DNA of 64,000 bases from an uncultured Desulfobacter sp. (GCF_963677125.1 NZ_OY781882.1:318501-382500); one strand, 5' to 3'; numbered from the stretch's first letter, positions 37,653 to 47,019 are shown. Notes: a model not told the origin generated them from the letters alone. Program-made: numbers and translations.

Positions 37653-39374
37653 TTATCCTTCCGGTGGAATGAAATCCGGATCAGTGACCCTGATGATGGC
37701 ATATCCACCCTGAAGATTTTTAACACGGGTGAATCCCTTCTGGTTCAGGATGATCTGGCATTCAAAAGATCTTGCGCCCGTACCGCAGAAAAGGCAGAGT
37801 TCTTTATCTTTGGGCAGTTCATTAAATCGTTCGCGCAATTCAGGCTGGGGCAGGTGTATCCATCGGTCTGCGCCGTATTTGTCGATAAACGGCTGGGCTT
37901 CCACACTCTCTCTTAAATCCACCACCGTGATTTCGCCTTTTTCGAACTGTTCAATAAATTCGGGCCAGTCAATAGGGGTATTTCTTCCGTCAAGAATATT
38001 ATCAAGCGTATTGCCGGCATTGTTGATTACATCCATGGCAGATGCAAACGGCGGTGCGTAGCCCACCTCGAGGGTACAGACTTCGTCTAAATTCATGCCT
38101 TTATGCAGCAACGGTACCACAGCGTCTACCCTGGATTTAACCGAATCAATCTGTTCGCCGATGGCTTCCACACCCAATACCTTGCGAGTGTTCCGATCGG
38201 CAATGAGCTGGATAAACAGAAATTTTGAGTCGGGATAGAAATGGGCCCGGTCAAACTGGGCGACCACAGAGTGAACCGGATCAAACCCGGCCATCTTGGC
38301 CTGATGGCTGGTCAGGCCTGCGGTGGCCACACCCATGCCGAATATTTTGATGCAGAAGGTGCCCACAGTGCCGTCAAATTGGGCATTCTTGCCGAATATG
38401 TTGGTGCCGATGATCCGGCCCTGGCGGTTGGCGAGGGAGCCCAAAGGCATGGGTAGTTGGTCACCGGATACCAGATTGCGCACCTCAATGCAGTCACCGC
38501 CTGCGTAAATATCCGGGTCGGTCGTCCTTAAATTTTTATCCACGATCAAGGATCCGCCCCGTCCCACAGCCAGGCCGGCTTCTGCCGCAAAGCCTGTGTT
38601 GGGGCGAACGCCTACGGCCATGATTACAAGATTACATTCAATCACTTCGCCGCTGACTTCAACGCCGGTAACGCCGTTTTCAGCATCCCCAAGGATTTTG
38701 GTGACCTGGGCACCTATTTTGACTCCCACATCGTTGTTTTCAAGCTCTTTTTCCGCAATAAGAGCGATATTGGGACCGATGGCAACCGGCAGTATATGGG
38801 GGGCCATTTCCACAAGGGTGGTTTCCACGCCCCATAAATCGGTCAGGGCTTCGGCCATTTCAACACCGATGGCACCGGCGCCGATGACCACGGCACTGCC
38901 CACAGCGCCCTTACTGATCAATTCTTTAATGGTGTGGGCATGGTGAAGGTTGGATACCGGATATACGCCCGGTAAATCTGCACCGGGAATAGGCGGAGTA
39001 AAGGGCGTGCCGCCTGTACCGATAACCAGCTTGTCATAGGGCATTTCAGATTCGCTACCGTCGTCAAGGTGACGAACTTTGAGCAGTTTTTTTCTGCGGT
39101 CAATGCCGATGGCTTCCACCCGGGTAAGGACATTAACGCCTTTGACGGTGCGGAAAAATTCCGGATCCCTGGCGTGATGGGCCGTTGTGGAGTACAACTC
39201 TTCGAGTTCTCCGATGTCCCCGCCAATATAATAAGGAATGCCGCATCCGCCATATGAGATCAAATTGTCTCTATCTATCATAGTGATTTCACAATCGGAA
39301 TCAAGCCGTCTGAGGCGGCTGGCCACTTTGGGGCCCAGGGCCACCGCACCGATAATAATGATTTTTTTTGCCAT
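37653..39374 (-). CDS. CoA-disulfide reductase/NADH oxidase-like protein with rhodanese domain
   Basis: 573 residues. FAD/NAD(P) disulfide reductase fold at 1-450: FAD motif IIIIGAVALGPKVASRL, single active-site Cys 44 in SYGGCGIPYY, NAD motif VVIGAGAIGVEMAE, second FAD motif IYAGGDC. The C-terminal rhodanese domain (about 465-570) has catalytic C530 (LCLFCGTGARS). This is the CoADR-Rhd architecture, proposed to reduce CoA persulfide, polysulfide or sulfur with NADH. In a sulfate reducer it may handle zero-valent sulfur or protect against it. The gene is monocistronic. Confidence 0.9.
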   Translation of the reverse strand: MAKKIIIIGAVALGPKVASRLRRLDSDCEITMIDRDNLISYGGCGIPYYIGGDIGELEELYSTTAHHARDPEFFRTVKGVNVLTRVEAIGIDRRKKLLKVRHLDDGSESEMPYDKLVIGTGGTPFTPPIPGADLPGVYPVSNLHHAHTIKELISKGAVGSAVVIGAGAIGVEMAEALTDLWGVETTLVEMAPHILPVAIGPNIALIAEKELENNDVGVKIGAQVTKILGDAENGVTGVEVSGEVIECNLVIMAVGVRPNTGFAAEAGLAVGRGGSLIVDKNLRTTDPDIYAGGDCIEVRNLVSGDQLPMPLGSLANRQGRIIGTNIFGKNAQFDGTVGTFCIKIFGMGVATAGLTSHQAKMAGFDPVHSVVAQFDRAHFYPDSKFLFIQLIADRNTRKVLGVEAIGEQIDSVKSRVDAVVPLLHKGMNLDEVCTLEVGYAPPFASAMDVINNAGNTLDNILDGRNTPIDWPEFIEQFEKGEITVVDLRESVEAQPFIDKYGADRWIHLPQPELRERFNELPKDKELCLFCGTGARSFECQIILNQKGFTRVKNLQGGYAIIRVTDPDFIPPEG

Positions 39375-39658
39375 GAGAACCTCGTTTGTTTGTCCGGTTT
39401 TTTAAAAATTGCCTAAAGACCGGAGCGTGTCAATATCCCCCGAATCAAATCCCTCTTAAACCAGTAAAATAAAATACGCTAATTGAGGACAATGCTCAAG
39501 GGTTTTACTGGCAGGCCTTTCTTTTTATTCCCTAACAACCATGGGTAGGCATAGCCTATTAACATTAAGGCTTAATCCATGACAAAAGCAGGCTGGAGAC
39601 AATAAAAATGATCCTTTTCCTTGAAAAATCCCCCCTTTTTCAGGTATGAGTGCTCATT

Positions 39659-40186
39659 ATGATGAAAATACGATTCGACCCGTTTGAAGACCGGACAGAC
39701 CGGGATGTTCGAAATTTTTTGGGAAGTGCATTTATTGACGCTTTGCATAAAGGCGATCCGGCATCTGTGGTCCAGGCGATTTCAAAGTTGGGTCAAAAGA
39801 CATTGCCCGATCCGGCTCAACGTTACATCAAAGCGCGGTATGACAAATATTCCAGTGTTCTGACACAAATATTTGCAGATCCGCTTTTAGGTGCCGATAT
39901 TTATGCCGTTGCCAGCCTGCTATGGGATGAAGCCCTTTTCTTTGAATGTCATGAATGGCTCGAACAAAACTACAGGGCTGCTAAGGGGCAGGAAAAAAAG
40001 GTTTTGCAGGCAATGATACGCACTGCCGGCACATTTGAATTACTGACTTATGACAGGAAAAAAGCGGCAGTCTCCGTTGCGGCAAAAGCCCTTTCCGTTC
40101 TGGACTCCGATTTTTCACAGGTACCTGAATCGTTCAAAATTCAGCCTAAAATGATCCGTTTAAAAGCCGTTATCACAAACGCATAG
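39659..40186 (+). CDS. DUF309 family protein
   Basis: About 175 residues. The segment DEALFFECHEWLEQNYRAAKG followed by VLQAMIRTAGTFELL matches the helical DUF309 family (FFexHE...E...W motif), whose function is unknown. The start may be the GTG at 39650, ATG 39659 or ATG 39662; I chose the first ATG. It stands alone between a minus-strand reductase and a minus-strand membrane protein. No signal peptide or membrane helix. Confidence 0.72.
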   Translation: MMKIRFDPFEDRTDRDVRNFLGSAFIDALHKGDPASVVQAISKLGQKTLPDPAQRYIKARYDKYSSVLTQIFADPLLGADIYAVASLLWDEALFFECHEWLEQNYRAAKGQEKKVLQAMIRTAGTFELLTYDRKKAAVSVAAKALSVLDSDFSQVPESFKIQPKMIRLKAVITNA

Positions 40187-40223
40187 CAAAGGCCATTTAC
40201 AGATGCAAAATATTAACGACCCC

Positions 40224-40628
40224 TTATTCCTTTGAACTGCTGGGGCGAAGTGAGCTTAAAAAAAGACCGATGCCGCCAATGCCCAGAACAAGGATGGTGA
40301 TAAGCTCAAAAGCCGACATACTCCGCAACCGAAAATGGATACTTGAAATAATGCCGAAAACAAGCATGATCAAGGTGGCGACGGTAAGAATCCAGCCAAT
40401 GACGTTTTTTGCATTATAGAAAATAAGACCGATACCAAACATCAGAGGAATAAGAACCATTCCACTGGTTAGATGAAATCCGCCAATGCTGTAAATACGC
40501 ATGCCAAAACTAAATCCATAGCTTACTTTGACTGCATCCAGAAAAAGATATCCGCCTGCGATCATCATAATCAGACCGATAAAAAAACGCCCTGATCCCC
40601 CATCAGTCCCGCCTGCTCCTCGCGCCAT
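40224..40628 (-). CDS. Small four-helix membrane protein, unknown
   Basis: 134 residues. A short Gly-rich N-terminus is followed by four hydrophobic segments (FFIGLIMMIAGGYLFLDAV, GMVLIPLMFGIGLIFY, VIGWILTVATLIMLVFGII and LITILVLGIGGIGLFLSSL) and a Ser-rich tail. No known family recognised. GGAGATAAAAT lies just before the ATG. It is convergent with the DUF309 gene (37-bp gap). Confidence 0.65.
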   Translation of the reverse strand: MARGAGGTDGGSGRFFIGLIMMIAGGYLFLDAVKVSYGFSFGMRIYSIGGFHLTSGMVLIPLMFGIGLIFYNAKNVIGWILTVATLIMLVFGIISSIHFRLRSMSAFELITILVLGIGGIGLFLSSLRPSSSKE

Positions 40629-40810
40629 ATTTTATCTCCAGGTAATGTGAAACAACGAACTAAAAACATCTATTGTTTATAGCATAACAACACGGTTTTT
40701 TACAGTCTGGCGCCTATGCTGTTACGATCTTGTATGCAGCGCTTTTTCTCCGGGCAGGAATAAAATATGATTAGCATCAAAAAATAGTTTAACACATTAC
40801 CATCTTGCTT

Positions 40811-40908
40811 TATAACAGCCATGGGCTGACCTAATATATAAACTACCAGGCTTAGCCCGCAACAATGGTTGAAAGATCTGAGTAGCTTACCCTGACCTCA
40901 TTATAAAG
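40811..40908 (+). repeat. Family A repeat
   Basis: TATAACAGCCATGGGCTGACC, GCTTAGCCCGCAACAATGG, TTGAAAGATCTGAGTAG and an end TTATAAA. It is more diverged than other copies and lies 56 bp before the hydrolase gene, in the same orientation. Confidence 0.72.
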
Positions 40909-40964
40909 AGTTTATTGAGCTTTACATTCGGCTTATGATTAAAGAAATCAGTGGAGAATTTGAT

Positions 40965-41687
40965 ATGCCGGTTTTTGTCGCCATTTCCGCCAATACGGAA
41001 CAAAATAAAAACGGCCAGACTATCACCAGCGTCCCCGTGGTATACAGCCATTGTATTCAGCGGGTCGGGGGGGTGCCTGTTATCCTGCCGCCCACCGGAG
41101 ATGAGCAGATGGTGGCCTTGATGCTGTCCCGTGTCAGTGGCTTGATTCTTCCTGGCGGTCTGGACATGGACGCCCATTTTTTTAATCAGGAAATGCACCC
41201 GGCATGCAGGGCAAGTGATCCGGAACTTGATACCTTTCAGATCGCTTTAGTGACTCTGGCAGTTGAACTGCACATGCCGATTCTGGGTATTTGCAGAGGG
41301 GCTCAGGTGGCAAATGTGGCGTTAGGCGGTTCCCTGGTCCAGGATATCCCAAGCCAACTGCCTGAATCCGGTATTGATCACATGCAGAAAGTATTTTCCT
41401 ATGGTACAGATCATGATGTTCGCTTTGATCCGGGTTCCCGGCTGTACCGTCTGTTTGGTGAATCCATCCGCATCAACTCCCGGCACCACCAGTCAATTGA
41501 TGCGCCGGGCAAGGGCATTCGAATCACGGCATGGGCCCCGGACGGAGTTGTGGAAGGCGCAGAACATGAATCTTTACCCATTGATCTTGTGCAGTGGCAC
41601 CCTGAACTGCTTATGCAGAAAAGTGACGGCATGCTGCCCTTATTCGACCGGTTTGTTCGTAACTGCAAAAAAAGATTAAAATCGTAG
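40965..41687 (+). CDS. Class I glutamine amidotransferase-like hydrolase (peptidase C26)
   Basis: 240 residues. PuuD-like gamma-glutamyl hydrolase fold: GLILPGGLDMD, nucleophile Cys in GICRGAQVANVALGG and His/Glu in VQWHPELL, with NSRHHQSID between them. This is the family of gamma-glutamyl-GABA hydrolase, but no putrescine genes are nearby, so the substrate is open. The ATG at 40965 is chosen because GGAG lies 8 bp before it; an in-frame ATG at 40935 has none. Confidence 0.82.
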   Translation: MPVFVAISANTEQNKNGQTITSVPVVYSHCIQRVGGVPVILPPTGDEQMVALMLSRVSGLILPGGLDMDAHFFNQEMHPACRASDPELDTFQIALVTLAVELHMPILGICRGAQVANVALGGSLVQDIPSQLPESGIDHMQKVFSYGTDHDVRFDPGSRLYRLFGESIRINSRHHQSIDAPGKGIRITAWAPDGVVEGAEHESLPIDLVQWHPELLMQKSDGMLPLFDRFVRNCKKRLKS

Positions 41688-41959
41688 ATTTTAAACAAAA
41701 TTAATTAATATTTCAAATAGGTTACATTTTTGTTGAAAAAAATGAGCGGTGTTTTTTTTGCGCGCAGAATGGATTTTTACCCCTGATGGCCAAATTTCAG
41801 GTTGATTTTATAAACATTAATTAATATACAAAGACAACTTTATGTACGAGCGCATTAAATCAGCAATAGTGTTTATGTGATATTAAGGGCCGGACAATTT
41901 GTAATATCCCGGTCACATCAGGTACAATCTGACATAACAGCTTTTTTTGGAGAGGGATC

Positions 41960-42814
41960 ATGAAACGATTATTTCTCATTGCAGTACCTTGGTTTGCTTT
42001 TGCTTTTGTTTTAACGGGCGGTGCCTTTGCTAAAGACACTGAAGCCACATTTGAGCTACCCACCGGCACCATGACCTTACAGGCTCCTCAGGATGCCGAC
42101 TATAAGGCCACGCTGTCTCCGGTTAATTTTCCCCATTCCGTTCATTTTTCTTATGCGTGTCAAGAGTGCCATCACAATTGGGACGGAAAAGGAGCCATAA
42201 AAAGTTGCGGGACAAGTGGTTGCCATGAAAATTTCTGGGTGCCGAAGCCGGGCCAGGCCGATGTGTCGGAAAACGGCGTAAAATCCTTGGTTGGTGCCTA
42301 TCACCAGGCATGCCGTGACTGCCACAGAAATGAGGCTGACCAGCAAAAAGCCGCTGGTTCAAAGAGCATTGCCACAGGTCCTGTTGTCTGCGCCGGATGC
42401 CATCCTGATCCTCATTCCGAAGTTGTAAATAGTGATGAAGCCCTGTCAATACCCCTTGGTATCATCACTATAGAAGCTCCCGAAGAGGTTGAAGCCAAAA
42501 AGGGTTCTGTGGGATTTCCCCACGGACTTCATTTTCAGTTTGCGTGTAAAGAGTGTCACCATGATTGGGACGGTGAGAGCGAAGTTGAAGCATGTTCCTC
42601 ATGCCACAATGAAACTGAACCCTCAGGATCCAGGAACATCAAAAACGAAGAAAACGTGATGTATTACCTGGCAGCCTACCATAATGTTTGCATAACCTGT
42701 CACCGGGATATCGACAAGAAACGCCGGGCAGCTATGGCTGAAGGTAAGATAGATAAAGCTGATCTTCCCAAGGCAGCCCCTGTGAATTGTAACGGTTGTC
42801 ACAGCGAGTCTTAA
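41960..42814 (+). CDS. Octahaem tandem cytochrome c3 (class III cytochrome c)
   Basis: 284 residues with a signal peptide (about 1-24, GGAFA). Two tetrahaem repeats each begin FPHxxHFxxACxECHHxWDG. Haem sites: CQECH 67-71, CX4CH 83-89, CRDCH 118-122, CAGCH 144-148; then CKECH 196-200, CSSCH 212-216, CITCH 244-248, CNGCH 277-281. Repeat 1 keeps the CX4CH site typical of cytochrome c3; repeat 2 has CX2CH in its place. A periplasmic electron carrier between hydrogenases or formate dehydrogenase and membrane redox complexes is likely. GGAGAGGG precedes the ATG; the gene is monocistronic with a terminator. Confidence 0.9.
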   Translation: MKRLFLIAVPWFAFAFVLTGGAFAKDTEATFELPTGTMTLQAPQDADYKATLSPVNFPHSVHFSYACQECHHNWDGKGAIKSCGTSGCHENFWVPKPGQADVSENGVKSLVGAYHQACRDCHRNEADQQKAAGSKSIATGPVVCAGCHPDPHSEVVNSDEALSIPLGIITIEAPEEVEAKKGSVGFPHGLHFQFACKECHHDWDGESEVEACSSCHNETEPSGSRNIKNEENVMYYLAAYHNVCITCHRDIDKKRRAAMAEGKIDKADLPKAAPVNCNGCHSES

Positions 42815-42856
42815 ATCTGATTCCTTCTTCGTCGGGGGTTTAGATATATATATCAG

Positions 42857-42889
42857 CCCGGCAGGGCCCGTTTACCGGGATCTGCCGGG
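42857..42889 (+). terminator. Terminator after the tandem cytochrome c3
   Basis: CCCGGCAG (42857-42864) pairs with CTGCCGGG (42882-42889), with an inner CCCG/CGGG extension, followed by TTTATTTTG. It lies about 40 bp after the stop. Confidence 0.85.
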
Positions 42890-42931
42890 TTTATTTTGTT
42901 GTATCCAGTTTGTAGTATCAAGGAAGTGAGT

Positions 42932-43561
42932 TTGGAAAAAGCGAACAAAGGCAGGTTTGTAGTGTTTGAAGGAATTGACGGCTCGGGCAAAACCACCCAG
43001 GTCGAATTGCTCTGCAAGCGCATGGCGTCAACACAGGCATCGGTTCTTGCCACATGCGAACCCACCGACGGGCCGGTTGGGCGGCTTATCCGTCGGATGC
43101 TGTCCGGCACGCTTCCTGCGGATCAGCGAACCATTGCAAGCCTTTTTGCCGCAGACCGTACAGAGCATCTGATGGACCCTGAAACCGGTATCCGGCAGAT
43201 GGTGGATAACGGTACAATCGTGGTGTGTGACAGGTATTATTTTTCTTCCTATGCTTATCACAGCCAGTATATGGATATGGAATGGGTGATCCAGGCCAAT
43301 CGGCTCAATGCTGATATTTTAAAACCGGATATCACCCTGTTTATTGATGTGGACCCCGAAATCTGCCTGAAACGGCTTCAAACCAACAGAAAACATCTTG
43401 AAATCTATGAGAAAATAGATATCATGAAGCAAGTGCGGGCAAATTATTTGGCAGCGTTTCACCGCTTGAAGCACCAGGAGCGCGTGGCTGTAATAAATGG
43501 CAATGATTCTGTGGAAAACATAGCCAAAGCGGTCTGGGACCAAGTCTGCCTTGTAATTTAA
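42932..43561 (+). CDS. tmk: Thymidylate kinase
   Basis: 209 residues. P-loop FEGIDGSGKTTQ, the DR(Y/H) motif VVCDRYYFSSYAY and a LID region near the C-terminus identify dTMP kinase, which makes dTDP for DNA synthesis. The TTG at 42932 with AAGGA 8 bp upstream is the best start; a GTG two codons earlier and an upstream TTG are alternatives. It is followed 11 bp later by a DUF3842 gene, probably one operon. Confidence 0.9.
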   Translation: MEKANKGRFVVFEGIDGSGKTTQVELLCKRMASTQASVLATCEPTDGPVGRLIRRMLSGTLPADQRTIASLFAADRTEHLMDPETGIRQMVDNGTIVVCDRYYFSSYAYHSQYMDMEWVIQANRLNADILKPDITLFIDVDPEICLKRLQTNRKHLEIYEKIDIMKQVRANYLAAFHRLKHQERVAVINGNDSVENIAKAVWDQVCLVI

Positions 43562-43572
43562 CAGGAAAAAAG

Positions 43573-43983
43573 ATGAAAAAAGTGTGTGTTATCGATGGTC
43601 AGGGTGGCGGTATCGGATCAACCGTAATTAAACGGATCAAGGAGCGGTTTGAGGAATCCGTTGAGGTGATTGCCCTTGGCACCAATGCCATTGCCACAGC
43701 CCAGATGCTTAAAGCCCGTGCCAATAAGGGCGCTTCCGGTACCAACGCCATTGTGCAGACAGTTAAAAGCGCTGATATGATAATCGGTACGGTGGGGATT
43801 ATCATGCCCCATGCCATGATGGGAGAGGTGACCCCCCAGATGGCCGAAGCCGTATCATGTTCCCAGGCAAAAAAGGTCCTTTTACCTCTGACCCAGGAGA
43901 ATATTGCCATTGTGGGGATGGTGGGCTCTCCCTTGCCTCAGCTGGTTGATGAATTATTGGATGCTTATTTTCCCCTAACATAA
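43573..43983 (+). CDS. DUF3842 family protein
   Basis: 136 residues. The N-terminal VCVIDGQGGGIGSTVIKRIK nucleotide-like loop, GTNAIATAQMLKARAN and TVGIIMPHAMMGEVTP match the DUF3842 family of unknown function, common in anaerobes. It has a Rossmann-like alpha/beta pattern without membrane segments. It starts 11 bp after tmk with AGGAAAAAAG as a ribosome-binding site. Confidence 0.8.
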   Translation: MKKVCVIDGQGGGIGSTVIKRIKERFEESVEVIALGTNAIATAQMLKARANKGASGTNAIVQTVKSADMIIGTVGIIMPHAMMGEVTPQMAEAVSCSQAKKVLLPLTQENIAIVGMVGSPLPQLVDELLDAYFPLT

Positions 43984-44026
43984 CAACTGCAGGTTTTGGG
44001 TGTAATTGAGTCTGATTACCTGTATA

Positions 44027-44126
44027 CTATAACGGTCACGGACCGTCTTTGGTCTTCTTTGACCGTGGTTCGGCCCACAACGAATATTGAAACTTCTCTG
44101 TGGCTTACAGAGAGGTTCTTATAAAT
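44027..44126 (+). repeat. Family A repeat
   Basis: TATAACGGTCACGGACCG, GACCGTGGTTCGGCCCACAAC, then CTCTGTGGCTTACAGAG hairpin and TTCTTATAAA. The first hairpin pairs ACGGTCA with TGACCGT. It lies 80 bp before the CooT-like gene. Confidence 0.78.
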
Positions 44127-44206
44127 TTATTGGGTGTGTCTTTCAAAAGTAAAATACGGAAGATGCCCTTTGGCTGTAAATGATCTAAAGATCAGGAGTT
44201 CATATT

Positions 44207-44398
44207 ATGTGTGAAGCCAATGCATATCTCGTGGACAAGAGTGGACAGGAGTCTCTGCTTCTAGAGGCGGTGGACAAAGTCGAACCCGAAGAAGAGGGGA
44301 TTCGTTTGGTGTCTATTTTTGGTGAGCAGAAATTTATAAAAGGAAAGATTGATTCCCTGTCCTTGGTGGATCATAAGGTGTTTATCAAGCCTGAGTAG
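44207..44398 (+). CDS. CooT-like nickel-binding protein
   Basis: 63 residues beginning MCEANAYLVD, with the conserved Cys2 that binds Ni(II) in Rhodospirillum rubrum CooT, and the family pattern EAVDKVEPEEEGIRLVSIFGEQK. The family is linked to CO dehydrogenase nickel supply. AGGAG sits 8 bp upstream of the ATG. No CODH or Ni enzyme gene is in this window; Desulfobacter relatives may use it for hydrogenase or another nickel protein. The fold is a small Sm-like beta barrel. Confidence 0.8.
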   Translation: MCEANAYLVDKSGQESLLLEAVDKVEPEEEGIRLVSIFGEQKFIKGKIDSLSLVDHKVFIKPE

Positions 44399-44563
44399 CA
44401 GTGAAGGGCTTTCTAATGTGTTTGGTGGCCTTTCGCCAGCAAACGTTTATGAATCCACAAATAAAAACAATTTAAGCGTAACTGGGGAAATTTTGAATAT
44501 TTTCACCCAGGGGATACCCTGATGTAAAGCCAACGATCAGCAGTAACCCCATAGCTGAAAAAC

Positions 44564-44606
44564 GCAAAAGGCGAGGTCGGATGTTTATATCCGGGTCGCC
44601 TTTTGC
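44564..44606. terminator. Terminator between cooT-like gene and nfnB
   Basis: GCAAAAGGCGA (44564-44574) pairs perfectly with TCGCCTTTTGC (44596-44606), with an inner CGGAT/ATCCG stem and ATTTTATT after it. In the 345-bp gap between convergent genes, it can serve both. Nothing else is evident in the gap. Confidence 0.85.
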
Positions 44607-44743
44607 ATTTTATTGAATTCGCACCTTGGCCTCATGTAACAGTCGGCCAAGCGCAAAAAAACGTATTTGGACGCATTGTTGCCCGGATGCTGGTTTGCAA
44701 CCGTAACAGGTTACTTTGCGTTCAAATACGATGTCGTTAGGAA

Positions 44744-46147
44744 TTACCAGCCAATGGTCAGATAATCGTGCATGGAGTTGGCTGCAGCACGTCCTGCACC
44801 CATGGCAAGGATAACCGTGGCAGCACCGGTCACGATGTCACCACCAGCCCAGACCGCTTTTCTGGATGTTTTCCCGGTGACGGGGTCTGCGATGATATTT
44901 CCCCATTTGTTTAGATTCAGATTGGGTGTGGAATTGGTCAGCAGCGGATTGGCGTTGGATCCCACAGACACAACAACCAGATCGCAGTCAATGTTGAACT
45001 CGCTGCCTTCTATGACCACAGGCCGCCGGCGACCGGAAGCATCAGGCTCGCCCAGTTCCATTTTGACGCACTCCATGCCGGTCAATCTACCGTCTTCATC
45101 ACCATAGAACTTGGTGGGATTTGTCAGCAGGACAAATTCAATTTTTTCCTCTTCTGCATGGTGCAGTTCTTCGTTTCTTGCAGGCATTTCATCCCTGGAA
45201 CGTCTGTAGACAACCTTGACGGAATCTGCACCTAAACGCATGGCGGTTCTGGCAGAGTCCATAGCCACGTTGCCGGCGCCAAGCACAACGACATTTTTGC
45301 CCCGGGCAATGGGTGTATCGTATTGTGGGAACAAATATCCTTTCATTAAGTTGGTCCGGGTCAGGTATTCATTGGCGGAATAAATACCGATGAGGTTTTC
45401 GCCCGGCAGGTTCATGAATCTGGGAAGCCCTGCACCCACGCCGATATATGCGGCGTCATAGCCTTCGGCAAATAGTTCGTCAATGGTGACGGTGGCACCA
45501 ATGACGGTGTTACATTCAATGTTTGCACCCATCTTTTCTAAAGTGGCCACTTCGGCGGCAACTATTTCTTTGGGCAGCCGGAATTCGGGAATACCGTATA
45601 CCAAAACCCCGCCGGGTTTGTGAAAGGCTTCAAAGATGGTGACATCGTGTCCTTTGACTAGAAGGTCGCCTGCAACGGTCAGGCCGGAGGGGCCGGAACC
45701 GATAACCGCCACTTTTTTGCCGGTTTTTTCCGCCACAGCAGGTACTTCACCTGTGCCGTTTTTACGCTCCCAATCCGCCGCAAAGCGTTCCAAATATCCA
45801 ATGGCAACAGGTTTCCCTTTTTTGCCTAGAATGCATTGGCCTTCGCATTGTTCTTCCTGGGGGCATACCCTGCCGCAGACCGCGGGAAGGGCATTTCGTT
45901 CCCACAGTTTTCTGGCAGCGGCGCTAAAATCACCATCAGCTATAAATTTGATAAACTCAGGGATGGCTACGGAAACCGGACATCCACTCATACAGGCGGG
46001 TTTCTTACATTGAATACAGCGTTTTGCTTCAGTTATTGCCATCTCTTCAGAAAGTCCTAACGGCACTTCCTCAAAATTTCTGCGCCGGACATCCGGATCT
46101 TGTTCAGGCATCACTACCCGGTCAACTTTCACTTTTTTATCAGCCAT
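44744..46147 (-). CDS. nfnB: NfnB, large subunit of bifurcating ferredoxin:NADP transhydrogenase
   Basis: 467 residues homologous to the small subunit of glutamate synthase. N-terminal Fe-S cysteines C44, C47, C52, C56 and C91, C95, C101, C105; FAD motif AVIGSGPSGLTVAGDL; NADP motif VVLGAGNVAMDSARTAMRLG; C-terminal AGGDIVTGAATVILAMGAG. With NfnA just upstream it forms the NADH-dependent reduced ferredoxin:NADP+ oxidoreductase, coupling NADPH oxidation to NAD+ and ferredoxin reduction or the reverse. A lone GltD-type protein is less likely because the NfnA partner is adjacent (32-bp gap). Confidence 0.92.
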   Translation of the reverse strand: MADKKVKVDRVVMPEQDPDVRRRNFEEVPLGLSEEMAITEAKRCIQCKKPACMSGCPVSVAIPEFIKFIADGDFSAAARKLWERNALPAVCGRVCPQEEQCEGQCILGKKGKPVAIGYLERFAADWERKNGTGEVPAVAEKTGKKVAVIGSGPSGLTVAGDLLVKGHDVTIFEAFHKPGGVLVYGIPEFRLPKEIVAAEVATLEKMGANIECNTVIGATVTIDELFAEGYDAAYIGVGAGLPRFMNLPGENLIGIYSANEYLTRTNLMKGYLFPQYDTPIARGKNVVVLGAGNVAMDSARTAMRLGADSVKVVYRRSRDEMPARNEELHHAEEEKIEFVLLTNPTKFYGDEDGRLTGMECVKMELGEPDASGRRRPVVIEGSEFNIDCDLVVVSVGSNANPLLTNSTPNLNLNKWGNIIADPVTGKTSRKAVWAGGDIVTGAATVILAMGAGRAAANSMHDYLTIGW

Positions 46148-46179
46148 TTATTCCTCCATATATCCCTGAAACGGGCGCA

Positions 46180-47019
46180 TTATTTTGTATTGCATTGACA
46201 TTGGTTAAAAGCATCCAAGGACTGTTTTTCAACTTCAGTGTAAGATGCAAGCCGTTTGGCAAGTCCATCAAAATCAACCTGGTGACCGTCAAATTCAGGG
46301 CCGTCAACACAGGCGAATTTCGTCTTTCCGCCGATGGATACCCGGCATCCGCCGCACATGCCTGTGCCGTCCACCATGATGGGATTCAAGCTGACCATGG
46401 TCTTGACACCTTTGTCTTTGGTGATCATGCTGCAAAATTTCATCATGGGAATAGGGCCGATGGCCACAACAAGGGCAATATCCTCTTTTTCAATGGTCTC
46501 TTTAAGTATATCCGTAACAAAGCCGTGGTGCCCCTTGGAACCGTCATCGGTGCAGATATGGAGGGTGTCGGACGCTTGGCGCATCTTGTCTTCCAGGATG
46601 AGCAAATCGTAAGTTCTGGAACCCAAGATAGCGGTAACTTCATTACCTGCTTCCTTAAGTGCCCGTGCGATGGGGTGTAGTACGGCAATGCCGGTTCCGC
46701 CGCCAACGCAGACGACTTTTCCTAACTTTTCAATATGTGTGGGCGCGCCCAAAGGACCAATAAGTGCATAATACTCTTCACCAACCTTAAGATCCTTGAA
46801 CCGGGCAGTGGATTTGCCGACAACCATGTAAATGATTGTGATTGTTCCTTTTTCAGGATTTGTGTCTGCCATGGTCAACGGGACACGCTCGCCGGTCTCG
46901 TCTGCCTGCAGAATGACAAACTGGCCGGGTTTGGCCTTTCTGGATATGCGGGGCGCGTCTATTTCGTTGAGGATAATGGTCCCTTGGGCCATTTCCTCAC
47001 GATGCACTATTTTTGCCAT
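46180..47019 (-). CDS. nfnA: NfnA, small subunit of bifurcating ferredoxin:NADP transhydrogenase
   Basis: 279 residues of the ferredoxin-NADP reductase / dihydroorotate dehydrogenase electron-transfer family. FAD-binding RVPLTMADTN, NAD-binding VVCVGGGTGIAVLHPIA and a [2Fe-2S] cysteine set near the C-terminus (C222, C225, C237 in MCGGCRVSIGGKTKFACVDG). It is the first gene of the minus-strand nfnAB pair. GGAG lies shortly before the ATG. Confidence 0.92.
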   Translation of the reverse strand: MAKIVHREEMAQGTIILNEIDAPRISRKAKPGQFVILQADETGERVPLTMADTNPEKGTITIIYMVVGKSTARFKDLKVGEEYYALIGPLGAPTHIEKLGKVVCVGGGTGIAVLHPIARALKEAGNEVTAILGSRTYDLLILEDKMRQASDTLHICTDDGSKGHHGFVTDILKETIEKEDIALVVAIGPIPMMKFCSMITKDKGVKTMVSLNPIMVDGTGMCGGCRVSIGGKTKFACVDGPEFDGHQVDFDGLAKRLASYTEVEKQSLDAFNQCQCNTK

